Shown here: piece after piece, positions 24,746 to 33,751 of the stretch | Layout: each line of letters begins with the position of its first letter | Numbering within the stretch: the first letter of the stretch is position 1 | NCBI GenBank assembly: GCA_024227995.1 | Contig: CP100465.1 | Location: 1,674,001-1,738,000, forward strand | Direction: 5' to 3' | From: Halomicrococcus gelatinilyticus | Lineage (GTDB): Archaea > Halobacteriota > Halobacteria > Halobacteriales > Haladaptataceae | Length of the DNA: 64,000 bases | Translations under genes and position numbers: made by a program | The notes under the pieces: model-generated | Told to the model about the DNA's origin: nothing | Databases searched by the model: none | The model's input: the letters and a program-made list of their open reading frames with translations, nothing else

Positions 24746-27700
24746 ATGCGGGAGGAAGACCGGCAGTACTTCGAGCGACTGGAGGCCGACCTCGACGACG
24801 CGTTCGACGTCGCCGAGCGCGCGAAAGAGCGCGGCGGCGACCCGAAGCCTGAGGTCGAGATACCGGTGGCGAAGGACATGGCCGCCCGCGTCGAGAACAT
24901 TCTCGGCATCGACGGCGTCGCCGAGCGCGTCCGCGAACTGGAGGGCGAGATGAGCCGCGAGGAGGCCGCGCTCGCGCTCGCGGAGGACTTCGCCGAGGGC
25001 AACGTCGGCGACTACGAGACGCGGGCCGGCAAGGTCGAGGGCGCGGTCCGGACCGCGGTCGCGCTCCTCACCGAGGGCGTCGTCGCCGCGCCCATCGAGG
25101 GCATCGACCGCGTCGAACTGCTGCAGAACGACGACGGCACGGAGTTCGTCAACGTCTACTACGCCGGCCCCATCCGCTCTGCGGGCGGGACCGCACAGGC
25201 GCTGTCGGTGCTCGTCGCCGACTACACCCGGACGCTGGTCGGCGTCGAGGAGTACGACGCCCGTTCCGACGAGATCGAGCGCTACGCCGAGGAGATCACC
25301 CTCTACGACAACGAGACGGGCCTGCAGTACTCGCCGAAGGACAAGGAGACGAAGTTCATCGCCGAGCACATGCCGGTCATGCTCGACGGGGAGTCGACGG
25401 GCGACGAGGAGGTCTCGGGCTTCCGCGACCTCGAGCGCGTCGACACCAACAACCCCCGCGGCGGCATGTGTCTCGTCCTCGCCGAGGGGATCGCGCTGAA
25501 AGCGCCGAAGATACAGCGCTACACCCGCAACCTCGACGAGGTCGACTGGCCCTGGCTCCAGGACCTCATCGACGGCACCATCGGGAAGGACGACGGCGGC
25601 GACGGCGACGAGGAGGAGAGCGAGGCGGCGACCGACGACGAGGGCGGCGAGGAGACCGACGACGCAGACGAGGAGCCCGACCCCGCCGCGCCCGACGGCC
25701 CGCCGCGCGTCGACCCCTCCGAGAAGTTCCTCCGCGACCTCATCGCCGGCCGTCCCGTCTTCACCCATCCCTGCGCGACCGGCGGATTCCGGCTGCGGTA
25801 CGGCCGCGCCCGCAACCACGGGTTCGCGACGGCGGGCGTCCACCCGGCGACGATGCACCTCGTGGACGACTTCCTCGCCGCTGGCACCCAGATCAAGACC
25901 GAGCGGCCCGGCAAGGCCGCCGGCGTCGTGCCGGTCGACACCATCGAGGGGCCGACGGTCCGCCTCGCCAACGGCGACGTGCGCCGCATCGACGACGCCG
26001 CGGAGGCGCTGGAGGTGCGCAACGGCGTCGAGAAGATCCTCGACCTCGGCGAGTATCTCGTCAACTACGGCGAGTTCGTCGAGAACAACCACCCGCTCGC
26101 GCCCGCCTCCTACACGGTCGAGTGGTGGGTGCAGGAACTCGAAGGGACGGACGCCGACGTCCAGGCGATGCGCGACGACCCCTCCATCTCCCTCGACGAC
26201 CCCGACGCGGCCGAGGCGCTCGAATGGGCGACCGAGTACGACTGCCCGCTCCACCCGAAGTACACCTATCTCTGGCACGACGTCTCCGTCGACCGCTTCC
26301 TGGCGCTCGCCGACGCGGTGGACGACGCCACGGTCGACGACGGCGACCTCGTGCTCGCTCCCGACGACGGGGTCCGGGAGACGCTGGAGGCCCTGCTCGT
26401 CGAGCACTACCAGGGCGAGCGGTTGCGGGTCCCCGACTGGGAGCCGCTCGTTCGCTCGCTCGGCTTCGACGCCGACCTGGAGCGCGCCTGGACGCCCGAG
26501 GACCTCTCCGCGACGGCCCGTTCGTGGGGCGACGACGAGGACGGCGACAACGCCGTGAGGGCCGTCGCGGAGGTCGCGCCGTTCGCGGTCCGCGAGCGCG
26601 CGCCGACCCGCGTCGGCAACCGGATGGGCCGCCCGGAGAAGTCCGAGAGCCGCGAACTCAGCCCGGCGGTCCACACGCTGTTCCCCATCGGTGAGGCCGG
26701 CGGCGACCAGCGCGACGTCGCCAAGGCCGCCGGCCACACCGAGGGGATGTCCGGCACGCGCGGCGCGGTCGAGGTGCAGGTCGGCCGCCGCGAGTGCGAG
26801 AACTGCGGCACCCACACCTTCCGGGCGCGCTGTCCGGACTGCGACGGCCACACCGTCCCCCACTACGAGTGCCCCGAGTGCGGCACCGAGGTCGAACCCG
26901 ACGAGTCGGGGCGCGCGGAGTGCCCCCGCTGCGAGGTCGAGGCTACTAGCGTCGAGACGCGCACCATCAACGTCAACGACGAGTTCCGCGACGCGCTGGA
27001 GGCGGTCGGCGAGCGCGAGAACGCCTTCGACGTGCTGAAGGGCGTCAAGGGGCTGTCGTCGTCGAACAAGACGCCCGAACCCATCGAGAAGGGCGTCCTC
27101 CGGGCGAAACACGGCGTCTCGGCGTTCAAGGACGGCACGGTCCGCTACGACATGACCGACCTCCCCGTCACCGCCGTCCGGGCGTCGGAACTCGACGTCT
27201 CCGCGGACCAGTTGCGCGGACTGGGCTACGACGAGGACGTCCACGGCGAACCGCTCCGCCACGACGACCAGCTCGTCGAGCTGAAGGTCCAGGACGTCGT
27301 CCTCTCGGACGGCGCGGCCGAACACCTCCTGAAGACCGCCGACTTCGTCGACGAACTGCTCGACGACTACTACGGCCTCGAACCGTTCTACGAGTTCGAC
27401 GACCGCCAGGACCTCGTCGGCGAACTCGTCTTCGGCATGGCGCCCCACACCTCCGCCGCCGTCGTCGGCCGCATCGTCGGTTTCACCAGCGCCGCCGTCG
27501 GCTACGCGCACCCGTACTTCCACGCAGCGAAACGTCGGAATTGCTTCCACCCGGAGGCGAAGGTCTGGTACGAGGACGAGGCCGGGAGGTGGCACCACGC
27601 CGAGATTCGGCAGCTGGTCGAAGACCGCCTCGACGACCCGCGGACGGACGACTTCGGTGCGCTCGTGGCGGAACTTGATGGCAACGTGCACGTCCCGTCG

Positions 27701-28912
27701 ATAGACGAGGACGGCGACCGCGTCCTGAAGCCGGTCGACGCCGTCTCGAAGCATCCTGCTCCGGACCACATGCTGGAAATCGAGACGCGGAGCGGCCGCG
27801 AACTGACGGTGACCCCGGACCACTCGATGCGCCGGTGGACGCCCGCCGGCGTGGAGGAGGTCGACGCGCGCGAACTCGAACCCGGCGACGAGATTCCGTC
27901 TCCCAGGTTCACTGAGGTCGACGGCGGACAGACTGCCGACGGTACCGTTGCGGTTGACTCTGACAGGAAGTCCGAGACGCTCGCGGACGCCCGCGACTCG
28001 ACGCCGGTTCGCTCACAGCGCCTCTTCGGCGACGGCGGCGACCTCTGGCTGGACGAGGTGGCGTCCGTCGAGGTGGTCGAGAGCGACCTGGAGTACACCT
28101 ACAGCCTCACCGTCGCGGACACCCACACGCTCGTCGCGAACGACCTCTTCGTCGGCCAGTGCGACGGGGACGAGGACTGCGTGATGCTGTTGATGGACGG
28201 CCTGCTGAACTTCAGCAAGGAGTTCCTGCCGGACAAGCGCGGGGGCCAGATGGACGCGCCGCTGGTGATGTCCTCGCGCATCGACCCGAGCGAGATCGAC
28301 GACGAGGCGCACAACATGGACATCGTCGACCAGTATCCCCGGGAGTTCTACGAGGCGACGCGGGAGCTGGCCGACCCCGGCGAGGTCGAGGACGTGATGA
28401 CCATCGCGGAGGAGAACCTCGGCACGGACCGCGAGTACACCGACTTCCGGCACACCCACGACACGAGCGACATCGCGCTCGGCCCGGACCTCTCGGCGTA
28501 CAAGACGCTCGGCTCGATGATGGACAAGATGGACGCCCAGCTCGAACTCTCCCGGAAGCTGCGCGCGGTCGACGAGACGGACGTCGCCGAGCGGGTCATC
28601 GAGTACCACTTCCTGCCGGACCTCATCGGCAACCTGCGGGCGTTCTCGCGCCAGGAGACGCGGTGTCTCGACTGCGGCGAGAAGTACCGCCGGATGCCGC
28701 TCACCGGCGAGTGCCGGGAGTGCGGCGGCGACGTGAACCTCACGGTCCACCAGGGGTCGGTGAACAAGTACATGGACACCGCCATCCAGGTGGCCGAGGA
28801 GTACGGTGCCCGCGAGTACACGAAACAGCGCCTGGAGATCCTCGACCGCTCGCTGGAGAGCGTGTTCGAGAACGACAAGAACAAACAGAGCGGCATCGCC
28901 GACTTCATGTGA
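24746..28912 (+). CDS. polC: DNA polymerase II (family D) large subunit DP2, interrupted by a mini-intein
   Basis: A 1388-residue precursor; removing 206 intein residues leaves a 1182-residue catalytic subunit of PolD. Seen in order: an N-terminal domain (PVAKDMAARVENILGI), the conserved YYAGPIRSAGGTAQALSVLVADY block, a highly acidic low-complexity insert (~residues 277-318), the palm region, a zinc-ribbon cluster from residue 684 (CENCG, CPDCD, CPECG, CPRCE) and the active-site motif RRN-CDGDED, which is split by the intein. The C-terminal part has a second zinc ribbon (CLDCG ... CRECG). The last residues KNKQSGIADFM look like a PCNA-interacting peptide. PolD is the main replicative polymerase candidate with DP1 encoded elsewhere. 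Confidence 0.97.
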   Translation: MREEDRQYFERLEADLDDAFDVAERAKERGGDPKPEVEIPVAKDMAARVENILGIDGVAERVRELEGEMSREEAALALAEDFAEGNVGDYETRAGKVEGAVRTAVALLTEGVVAAPIEGIDRVELLQNDDGTEFVNVYYAGPIRSAGGTAQALSVLVADYTRTLVGVEEYDARSDEIERYAEEITLYDNETGLQYSPKDKETKFIAEHMPVMLDGESTGDEEVSGFRDLERVDTNNPRGGMCLVLAEGIALKAPKIQRYTRNLDEVDWPWLQDLIDGTIGKDDGGDGDEEESEAATDDEGGEETDDADEEPDPAAPDGPPRVDPSEKFLRDLIAGRPVFTHPCATGGFRLRYGRARNHGFATAGVHPATMHLVDDFLAAGTQIKTERPGKAAGVVPVDTIEGPTVRLANGDVRRIDDAAEALEVRNGVEKILDLGEYLVNYGEFVENNHPLAPASYTVEWWVQELEGTDADVQAMRDDPSISLDDPDAAEALEWATEYDCPLHPKYTYLWHDVSVDRFLALADAVDDATVDDGDLVLAPDDGVRETLEALLVEHYQGERLRVPDWEPLVRSLGFDADLERAWTPEDLSATARSWGDDEDGDNAVRAVAEVAPFAVRERAPTRVGNRMGRPEKSESRELSPAVHTLFPIGEAGGDQRDVAKAAGHTEGMSGTRGAVEVQVGRRECENCGTHTFRARCPDCDGHTVPHYECPECGTEVEPDESGRAECPRCEVEATSVETRTINVNDEFRDALEAVGERENAFDVLKGVKGLSSSNKTPEPIEKGVLRAKHGVSAFKDGTVRYDMTDLPVTAVRASELDVSADQLRGLGYDEDVHGEPLRHDDQLVELKVQDVVLSDGAAEHLLKTADFVDELLDDYYGLEPFYEFDDRQDLVGELVFGMAPHTSAAVVGRIVGFTSAAVGYAHPYFHAAKRRNCFHPEAKVWYEDEAGRWHHAEIRQLVEDRLDDPRTDDFGALVAELDGNVHVPSIDEDGDRVLKPVDAVSKHPAPDHMLEIETRSGRELTVTPDHSMRRWTPAGVEEVDARELEPGDEIPSPRFTEVDGGQTADGTVAVDSDRKSETLADARDSTPVRSQRLFGDGGDLWLDEVASVEVVESDLEYTYSLTVADTHTLVANDLFVGQCDGDEDCVMLLMDGLLNFSKEFLPDKRGGQMDAPLVMSSRIDPSEIDDEAHNMDIVDQYPREFYEATRELADPGEVEDVMTIAEENLGTDREYTDFRHTHDTSDIALGPDLSAYKTLGSMMDKMDAQLELSRKLRAVDETDVAERVIEYHFLPDLIGNLRAFSRQETRCLDCGEKYRRMPLTGECRECGGDVNLTVHQGSVNKYMDTAIQVAEEYGAREYTKQRLEILDRSLESVFENDKNKQSGIADFM
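27542..28159 (+). other. Mini-intein within polC (206 residues, C-terminal Gln)
   Basis: Precursor residues 933-1138. It begins with Cys (CFHPEAKVWYEDE, block A), has block B with T-x-x-H (LTVTPDHSMRRW) and a C-terminal block YTYSLTVADTHTLVANDLFVGQ, followed by the +1 Cys of the extein (CDGDED). There is no LAGLIDADG endonuclease domain, so it is a mini-intein. The last residue is Gln, not Asn, and the penultimate residue is Gly, not His. Joining the flanks restores RRNCDGDEDC, the PolD catalytic motif, which fixes both splice sites. Confidence 0.93.
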
Positions 28913-29017
28913 TCCGGTGAGCGCGTGTTTCGTCGGCGCACGTCGCTAACTCGGACCATTCTACTGGGAAGCAGCGACGGCAAGTTCAGCGAATGTGGGG
29001 AGTACAGCTTCGGTGTC

Positions 29018-29189
29018 GACCACCTCGAAAGCCCAACCCGTGTCGGCTGGCCGGGCAAGCTACGAGGAAGGGACTGAAAGGGGCTGGCGGCTCCGGGAAG
29101 ACGGGCGACGTAAGCACCGCAGCCGCCGGAGGCGGCGAGGAGCGCAGCGAGCGCATCGACCGGAGCCGCCAGGGGCTTTCGAGGTGGTC
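29018..29189. mobile_element. MITE-like / palindromic intergenic element
   Basis: The outer arms GACCACCTCGAAAGCCC (29018-29034) and its exact reverse complement (29173-29189) bound a 172-bp GC-rich block. A second nested inverted repeat, CTGGCGGCTCCGG (29084-29096) and its reverse complement (29160-29172), abuts the right arm. No protein is credibly encoded inside. Either a transposase-less miniature element or a repetitive structured intergenic sequence. Confidence 0.6.
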
Positions 29190-29249
29190 ACGGCTGTTCG
29201 AGGGGCCAGATTGCATCTGCCGAACACTCCACGCAGCGACAATCGTCCC

Positions 29250-29259
29250 GCTTATACCG
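29250..29259 (+). promoter_or_regulatory. TATA box of pyrE
   Basis: GCTTATACC centred about 26 bp before the ATG at 29281; fits a leaderless transcript and supports this start over the upstream in-frame ATGs in the palindromic element. Confidence 0.6.
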
Positions 29260-29280
29260 CTCCGCGAACCCTTTCCGGGT

Positions 29281-29826
29281 ATGACGAACGAGGAACTCAT
29301 CGCGGCGCTCAGGGACGCCGACGCCGTCCGGTTCGGCGAGTTCGAACTCTCCCACGGCGGGACGAGCGACTACTACGTCGACAAGTACCTCTTCGAGACG
29401 GACCCCCACTGCCTGGAACTCGTCGCCGAGGCGTTCGCCGACCGCCTCGACGAACTCGGCGCGAGCGAGACGAAGCTCGCCGGCGTGGCGCTGGGCGCGG
29501 TCCCGCTGGTCGCGGTGACGAGCGTCGAGACCGGCAACCCCTACGTCGTCGCGCGCAAACAGCAGAAGGAGTACGGCACGGCGAACCTCATCGAGGGTCG
29601 CCTAGCGGAGGGCGAGGAGGTCGTCGTCCTCGAAGACATCGCGACCACCGGCCAGAGCGCGGTCGACGCCGTCGAGGCGCTCCGCGACGCCGGTGCCGAG
29701 GTGAACCGCGTGCTGGTCGTCGTCGACCGCGAGGAGGGCGGCCGGGAGAACCTCGCCGAGGTCGACGTGGAACTGGAGTCGCTGCTGACCGCGACGGAAC
29801 TGCTCGACGCCGAGGCCGACGACTGA
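29281..29826 (+). CDS. pyrE: Orotate phosphoribosyltransferase
   Basis: A 181-residue PRTase fold enzyme. The hood segment reads [26 protein letters not shown], the flexible loop is in [17 protein letters not shown], and the PRPP-binding signature is [25 protein letters not shown]. It makes orotidine 5'-phosphate from orotate and PRPP in pyrimidine synthesis. Length is normal for archaeal PyrE. The Nudix gene follows after 4 bp, so the two form an operon. Confidence 0.95.
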   Translation: MTNEELIAALRDADAVRFGEFELSHGGTSDYYVDKYLFETDPHCLELVAEAFADRLDELGASETKLAGVALGAVPLVAVTSVETGNPYVVARKQQKEYGTANLIEGRLAEGEEVVVLEDIATTGQSAVDAVEALRDAGAEVNRVLVVVDREEGGRENLAEVDVELESLLTATELLDAEADD

Positions 29827-29830
29827 ACGG

Positions 29831-30355
29831 ATGGTCTCGCGTCCCGCCGACTACTGTCCGCACTGCGGCGGCCGACTGGCGACGACCGACGTCGACGGTC
29901 GCCAGCACTTCCGCTGCGACGACTGCGACCAGACGGTCTGGCACAACCCGGTCCCGTGTGCGAACGTCGCCGTGGTCGACGACGACGCGGTGCTGCTCGT
30001 GCGGCGCGCCGCCGAACCCGGCGTCGGTGACTGGACGATCCCCGGCGGCCACCTCGAACGCGACGAGTCACCCGCCGAGGGCGCGGCCCGCGAACTCCGG
30101 GAGGAGACAGGGCTGGGGGTCGGGTCCAGCGAACTCTCGCTGTTCGACGCGCGGACGTTCCACTCCTACGAGGGGAAACACGTGACCTCGCTCGGGTTCG
30201 TCGTGGCCGCCGAGCAAACGTCGGGCGCGGTCGCCGCGGGGTCGGACGCGACCGCCGCCCGGTTCTGGACGCCCGCGGCGCTCGACGCCGAGGACGAACC
30301 GTTCCGCGAGAACCACCGCGAGCGGTTCGAGGCCGCGCCGTCGGTCGTCCGGTAA
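29831..30355 (+). CDS. Zinc-ribbon Nudix hydrolase
   Basis: A 174-residue protein with a zinc ribbon (C9, C12, C30, C33: YCPHCGG and CDDCDQ) followed by a Nudix domain. The Nudix box GX5EX7REUXEEXGU is complete from G73 to L95. The ribbon-plus-Nudix plan resembles NudC-type NADH pyrophosphatases or dinucleotide hydrolases, but the protein is shorter and the NudC tail motif is not clear, so the substrate stays open. Follows pyrE by 4 bp, suggesting nucleotide clean-up linked to pyrimidine metabolism (inference). Confidence 0.92.
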   Translation: MVSRPADYCPHCGGRLATTDVDGRQHFRCDDCDQTVWHNPVPCANVAVVDDDAVLLVRRAAEPGVGDWTIPGGHLERDESPAEGAARELREETGLGVGSSELSLFDARTFHSYEGKHVTSLGFVVAAEQTSGAVAAGSDATAARFWTPAALDAEDEPFRENHRERFEAAPSVVR

Positions 30356-30402
30356 CGCGTTCGACCGGCGTGCTCCGGTCGAGCGTCGCCGCTCGCGCTC
30401 CG

Positions 30403-31677
30403 CTATCGCTCCGGATGGGTCGGCGCGTCGAACCCGCCTCTGACGAGCGGTTTCGCGACGTGCCGGCGCGCCGCCGGCGGCACCTCGTACCAGCCGCGTT
30501 CGAGGTCGCGTTCGACCACCCGTTCGACCTTCCCCGGCGCGCTCGTGTTGCAGTCCCGGCAGCGGTAGCCCTGGTCAGCGCCGGCACTCTCCATCGAGCG
30601 GCCGCAGTCGGGGCAGTCCGGCGTGACGAGTTCGGTGGCGTCGAGTCGCCGGACCGCGAACTTCTCCAGCTTGAGCGTTCCCTGCGAGACCTCGCCGCAG
30701 ACCGTCACGCGGTCGCCCGGCCGCAACGCCCGGACGCGGTCGCGGAAGCGCTTCGTCGGTTCGAACGCGGCACACTTGAGCGTGGCAGCACTGTCGTCGT
30801 CGCGGAGTTCGAGGAAGACGTGACCGCCCCGGCGCGTCTCGGGAGCGGTCGCGACCGACCCGGTGACGCGGTAGGCGTGGCCGTCCTCGACCGTCGCGAG
30901 GTGGCCGTCCTGCAGGTGGGCGTCGGTGCCCTGGTTCGTCACGAACAGCGCGGTGCGCTCGACCGATTCGCTCTCGATGCCGTCGGCGACCGCCCGGACG
31001 GCCTCGGGGTCGTCGCCCCGGATGCCGTGGAGGATTGGCCCCGGCGTGTGTGGGACGCAGACCGCCTCGCCCGTCCCCCGGTCGACGGTGTCCCAGGCGC
31101 GAGGGTAGGCGTCGTCAGCAGCGGCGAACAGCGACTCGTGGTCGACCTCGCGCGGCGTCCCTCTGCGTTCGGGTTCGCGGTAGGAGATGAACTCGTAGGT
31201 CCACTCGTCGAACGCGGTCCAGGCGCCTACCGCCGCGAGCGCGCCGATCTTCCCGCGGCCGTTCTTCCAGCCGGCAGCGCGGTAGTCGGCGGCCGCGACC
31301 TCCCGCTCCGCCGCTTCCCGGCCGAGGAGGTCGCGGACCGCCCGGCGGGCGAAGTCGGCCACCGCGTCAGGTGCGTCGTCCGGCGCGTGCGGCGCGACGA
31401 CGAGGCCCGGGTTCGTCCGCGGGTCGTCGGTCTCGGCGATTCCGGCGAGTTCCTCGCGCGCGAGGGCGAACGCGCGGTCGGCGTCGAGGTCGGTGTGGAC
31501 CGCGAGCGCGGCGTTCCCGCGGGTCTTGTGTTCGACGGCGGGGTTGAGGCGGACGAGGAGGAGTCGCGCCACGTCGCCGCCGGCCTCGCGCACCCGCTCG
31601 GCGACCCGGGTGGCGAGGTACGTCGTGCACATCCCGCGCTCGCGGGAGTCGGTGTCGTCGACGCCGATGACTGTCAC
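30403..31677 (-). CDS. tiaS: tRNA(Ile2) 2-agmatinylcytidine synthetase
   Basis: A 424-residue archaea-specific enzyme. It opens with [20 protein letters not shown] (the DDTDS phosphate-binding motif of the three-Cys kinase-like domain), continues with the ferredoxin-like and OB-fold parts ([26 protein letters not shown]) and ends with a zinc ribbon (CPDCG ... CRDC). TiaS attaches agmatine to C34 of tRNA-Ile2 so that it reads AUA. Length and motifs are full. A TTAGTT element about 27 bp upstream may be its promoter. Confidence 0.95.
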   Translation of the reverse strand: MTVIGVDDTDSRERGMCTTYLATRVAERVREAGGDVARLLLVRLNPAVEHKTRGNAALAVHTDLDADRAFALAREELAGIAETDDPRTNPGLVVAPHAPDDAPDAVADFARRAVRDLLGREAAEREVAAADYRAAGWKNGRGKIGALAAVGAWTAFDEWTYEFISYREPERRGTPREVDHESLFAAADDAYPRAWDTVDRGTGEAVCVPHTPGPILHGIRGDDPEAVRAVADGIESESVERTALFVTNQGTDAHLQDGHLATVEDGHAYRVTGSVATAPETRRGGHVFLELRDDDSAATLKCAAFEPTKRFRDRVRALRPGDRVTVCGEVSQGTLKLEKFAVRRLDATELVTPDCPDCGRSMESAGADQGYRCRDCNTSAPGKVERVVERDLERGWYEVPPAARRHVAKPLVRGGFDAPTHPER

Positions 31678-31793
31678 GCCCGCCGGTAGTCGCGTGGCGA
31701 ACTAACGGCTTTCGGAGCCCGGTCGAAGTATATGAAGCTGCCGCCGACCGAAACGATAACCGCAAGCAGCCGTCGACCCGCAGCGACGCAACG

Positions 31794-31802
31794 TATATAT
31801 AT
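31794..31802 (+). promoter_or_regulatory. Strong TATA box of the XRE-type regulator
   Basis: Nine alternating T/A bases (TATATATAT) centred about 26 bp before the ATG at 31824. One of the best TATA boxes in the window and consistent with a leaderless mRNA. Confidence 0.7.
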
Positions 31803-31823
31803 GGGAAACACTTACCTTCGGCC

Positions 31824-32777
31824 ATGTCCCGCTCTGCGCTGGTCGGCAACGTGACCGCGATGCTGGAGGACGCGGGATTCGTGGTCAGCGACCGGTGTGC
31901 GATCCGGCCCAAGAGCTTCGACGTGGCGGCACGTCGTGGTCCGGATCTCCTGCTGTTGAAGATCCTCGGTAACATCGACGCGTTCGACGCTGCGACAGGC
32001 ACCGAGATGCGACGACTGGGGACGTACCTCGACGGCACCCCCATCGTCGTCGGCCTGCGGACGCGCGACCAGGACCTCGAACCCGGCGTGGTGTACTTCC
32101 GCCACGGCGTGCCGGTCCTGTCGCCCGACACCGCGATGGACCTCTTCGTCGAGGGCGTGCCGCCGCTGGTGTACGCCGCACCGGGCGGTCTCTACGTCAA
32201 CATCGACGGCGAGGTACTGAAGGACGAACGCGAGGAGCGCGGCTGGAGCCTCGGCCAGCTCGCGTCCGAACTCGGCGTCTCCCGGCGCACCGTCTCGAAG
32301 TACGAGGGCGGCATGAACGCCAGCGTCGAGGTGGCGCTCGAACTGGAGGAGATGTTCGACAGCGACCTCACCAGCCCCGTCTCCGTGCTCGACGGGGCCG
32401 ACGAGATCAACGACGAGCCCGAACCCGACGAACCGGACGCCGGGAAGGGCGACGAGCACATGGTGACGGTGCTCACCCGCGTCGGCTTCACCGTCCACCC
32501 GACGACGCGCGCGCCGTTCAAGACCGTCAGCGAGGACGACCGCGAGGCGCGCGTGCTCACCAGCCACTCCACGTTCAACGAGGCGGCGGAGAAGCGCGCC
32601 CGCATCATGAGCTCCATCAGCCAGGTCGCGAAGACGCGCTCGGTCTACTTCGTCGACGAGGCGCGCCGCGAGACCGTCGAGGACACGGCGCTGGTCGAGC
32701 GCGACGAGATAGAACAGATCGACGACGCCGAGGAACTGCAGAAGCTCATCCGCGAACGCGCCGAGACGCCCGCCTGA
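31824..32777 (+). CDS. Putative HTH-type (XRE/Cro-like) transcriptional regulator, archaeal family
   Basis: A 317-residue protein. Residues ~1-120 form an alpha/beta domain ([43 protein letters not shown]) resembling the restriction-endonuclease-like N-terminus of this archaeal family. The helix-turn-helix follows at 140-162 ([23 protein letters not shown]). The C-terminal domain includes [21 protein letters not shown]. Found across Euryarchaeota as a putative regulator with unknown targets. Begins right at the predicted transcription start. Confidence 0.9.
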   Translation: MSRSALVGNVTAMLEDAGFVVSDRCAIRPKSFDVAARRGPDLLLLKILGNIDAFDAATGTEMRRLGTYLDGTPIVVGLRTRDQDLEPGVVYFRHGVPVLSPDTAMDLFVEGVPPLVYAAPGGLYVNIDGEVLKDEREERGWSLGQLASELGVSRRTVSKYEGGMNASVEVALELEEMFDSDLTSPVSVLDGADEINDEPEPDEPDAGKGDEHMVTVLTRVGFTVHPTTRAPFKTVSEDDREARVLTSHSTFNEAAEKRARIMSSISQVAKTRSVYFVDEARRETVEDTALVERDEIEQIDDAEELQKLIRERAETPA

Positions 32778-33043
32778 CGCCCGTCGACTACCGTCCGCTT
32801 CGCTCGTCGCTCCGTTCGTTCCGTTTGTCGCTCCGCTCGTCCTGTCCTGCACCGCTCTCGAAGAGCGTCGCGTTCGCACCCGCAGTGCCGTGTGCCACGC
32901 TATCGTGCACCGCCGTCTCGCCTCGAAAGAAGCCGACACTTGCGCTCGCTAAATTTTCCTGTTCCGTCGCCGTATAGCGATTTTCGAGGAAAAATGACGG
33001 GGTGTTCGGTCGACTCATGTCCCCCCGGTCCCGAGGTTCGTAC
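32778..33043. other. Intergenic region, 266 bp
   Basis: Contains two imperfect ~21-bp copies built on GTCGCTCCG (32806-32826 and 32827-32847) and an AT-rich patch (32946-32998). A minus-strand frame crosses it, but I do not consider it a supported gene. The AT-rich patch may carry the promoter of the small membrane protein at 33044. Confidence 0.35.
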
Positions 33044-33244
33044 ATGAGCCGACAACGAGACGTCGAGAGCACCAGCCGACCGATGGTCGTCGCCGGCGTC
33101 CTCATAGTCCTCGCGAGCATCGTCGGGATCGGGCTGGCCTTCTACGAGGGAGACATCGTCCTGGCGCTCGCCCTGCCCCTGCTCGCCGCAACGGGACTCC
33201 TGTACATCGACATCGGTCGCTCGCCCTCCGGACGCGCCTCCTGA
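33044..33244 (+). CDS. Small two-helix membrane protein
   Basis: A 66-residue protein with a charged N-terminus (MSRQRDVESTSRP) and two hydrophobic segments (MVVAGVLIVLASIVGIGLAFY and IVLALALPLLAATGLLYIDIG) separated by EGD. Function unknown. The ATG at 33044 was chosen because the two earlier in-frame ATGs give an Arg/Pro-rich start unlike a halophile protein. Stands alone. Confidence 0.65.
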   Translation: MSRQRDVESTSRPMVVAGVLIVLASIVGIGLAFYEGDIVLALALPLLAATGLLYIDIGRSPSGRAS

Positions 33245-33361
33245 GCACAGCAGTGCGCCTCCCGAGCACAGAACATCGAACGAACGCGCGACGAGGCTGT
33301 GGCGTCGTTCGCGCTCGTCGCCCGTCTTCGCCGTTCTCTTTTCCGTCCTGCACCGTCCGCG

Positions 33362-33541
33362 TTAGTCGTCGCCCTCGCCGTCCCCTTCTTCGCCGCCCCC
33401 TTCTTCGCCACCGTCCTCGCCGCCACCCTCTCCGCCACCGTCCTCGCCACCGTCACCGCCGGGGAAGGCGCAGCCGGCGAGTCCGGTGACCAGCGAGATG
33501 GAAGCGAGCCGGGAGAACCGTCTGCGTGTCGTTCGGGTCAC
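33362..33541 (-). CDS. Small Tat-exported lipoprotein with a Gly/Glu/Asp-repeat tail (GTG start)
   Basis: A 59-residue minus-strand gene that uses GTG. Translated, it begins MTRTTRRRFSRLASISLV: a twin-arginine signal (RRRF), a short hydrophobic stretch and a lipobox LAGC with Cys24. The mature part, from Cys24 on, is 36 residues, almost all Gly, Glu and Asp (GGDGGEDGGGEGGGE...). A TATA-like TTTTAC lies about 28 bp upstream (33565-33574). A signal, lipobox, stop and promoter in register make it a real gene despite its length. Role unknown; the acidic tail could be a surface spacer or ion binder. Confidence 0.75.
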   Translation of the reverse strand: MTRTTRRRFSRLASISLVTGLAGCAFPGGDGGEDGGGEGGGEDGGEEGGGEEGDGEGDD

Positions 33542-33564
33542 GGCGGTACGACGCGCGGCGAGAA

Positions 33565-33574
33565 CGTAAAAGAG
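33565..33574 (-). promoter_or_regulatory. TATA-like box of the small Tat lipoprotein
   Basis: Minus-strand CTCTTTTACG centred about 28 bp before the GTG at 33541; supports this start and a leaderless transcript. Confidence 0.45.
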
Positions 33575-33751
33575 GTGGCCAGCGACGAACCACCTCCGAG
33601 CGGTACGGTTGCGATGGCACCAAGTGGTACACGGCGCGTTCGTGGAGCGATACCCCCTGCAGGCTTCGTTTCTCGCGGAGCCGACGTATCTTCGTACCAG
33701 AAGCGACGCAGGCCGGGACGATAGCTCTGCGCGTTAATATCTGAAGCGTTT

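Noticed and set aside
32788-33120. Minus-strand frame of 110 residues before the small membrane protein
   Set aside because: Its ending is an Asp/Glu/Arg/Ser repeat derived from an imperfect DNA duplication, the middle crosses an AT-rich promoter-like patch, and no family or promoter supports it. A shorter version (about 76 residues) cannot be fully excluded.
33299-33724. 141-residue plus-strand frame over the small Tat lipoprotein
   Set aside because: Its Ala/Val/Pro-rich repeats are the antisense of the Gly/Glu/Asp codons of the lipoprotein, and it lacks acidic halophile composition in its first half. The minus-strand frame has a signal, lipobox and promoter.
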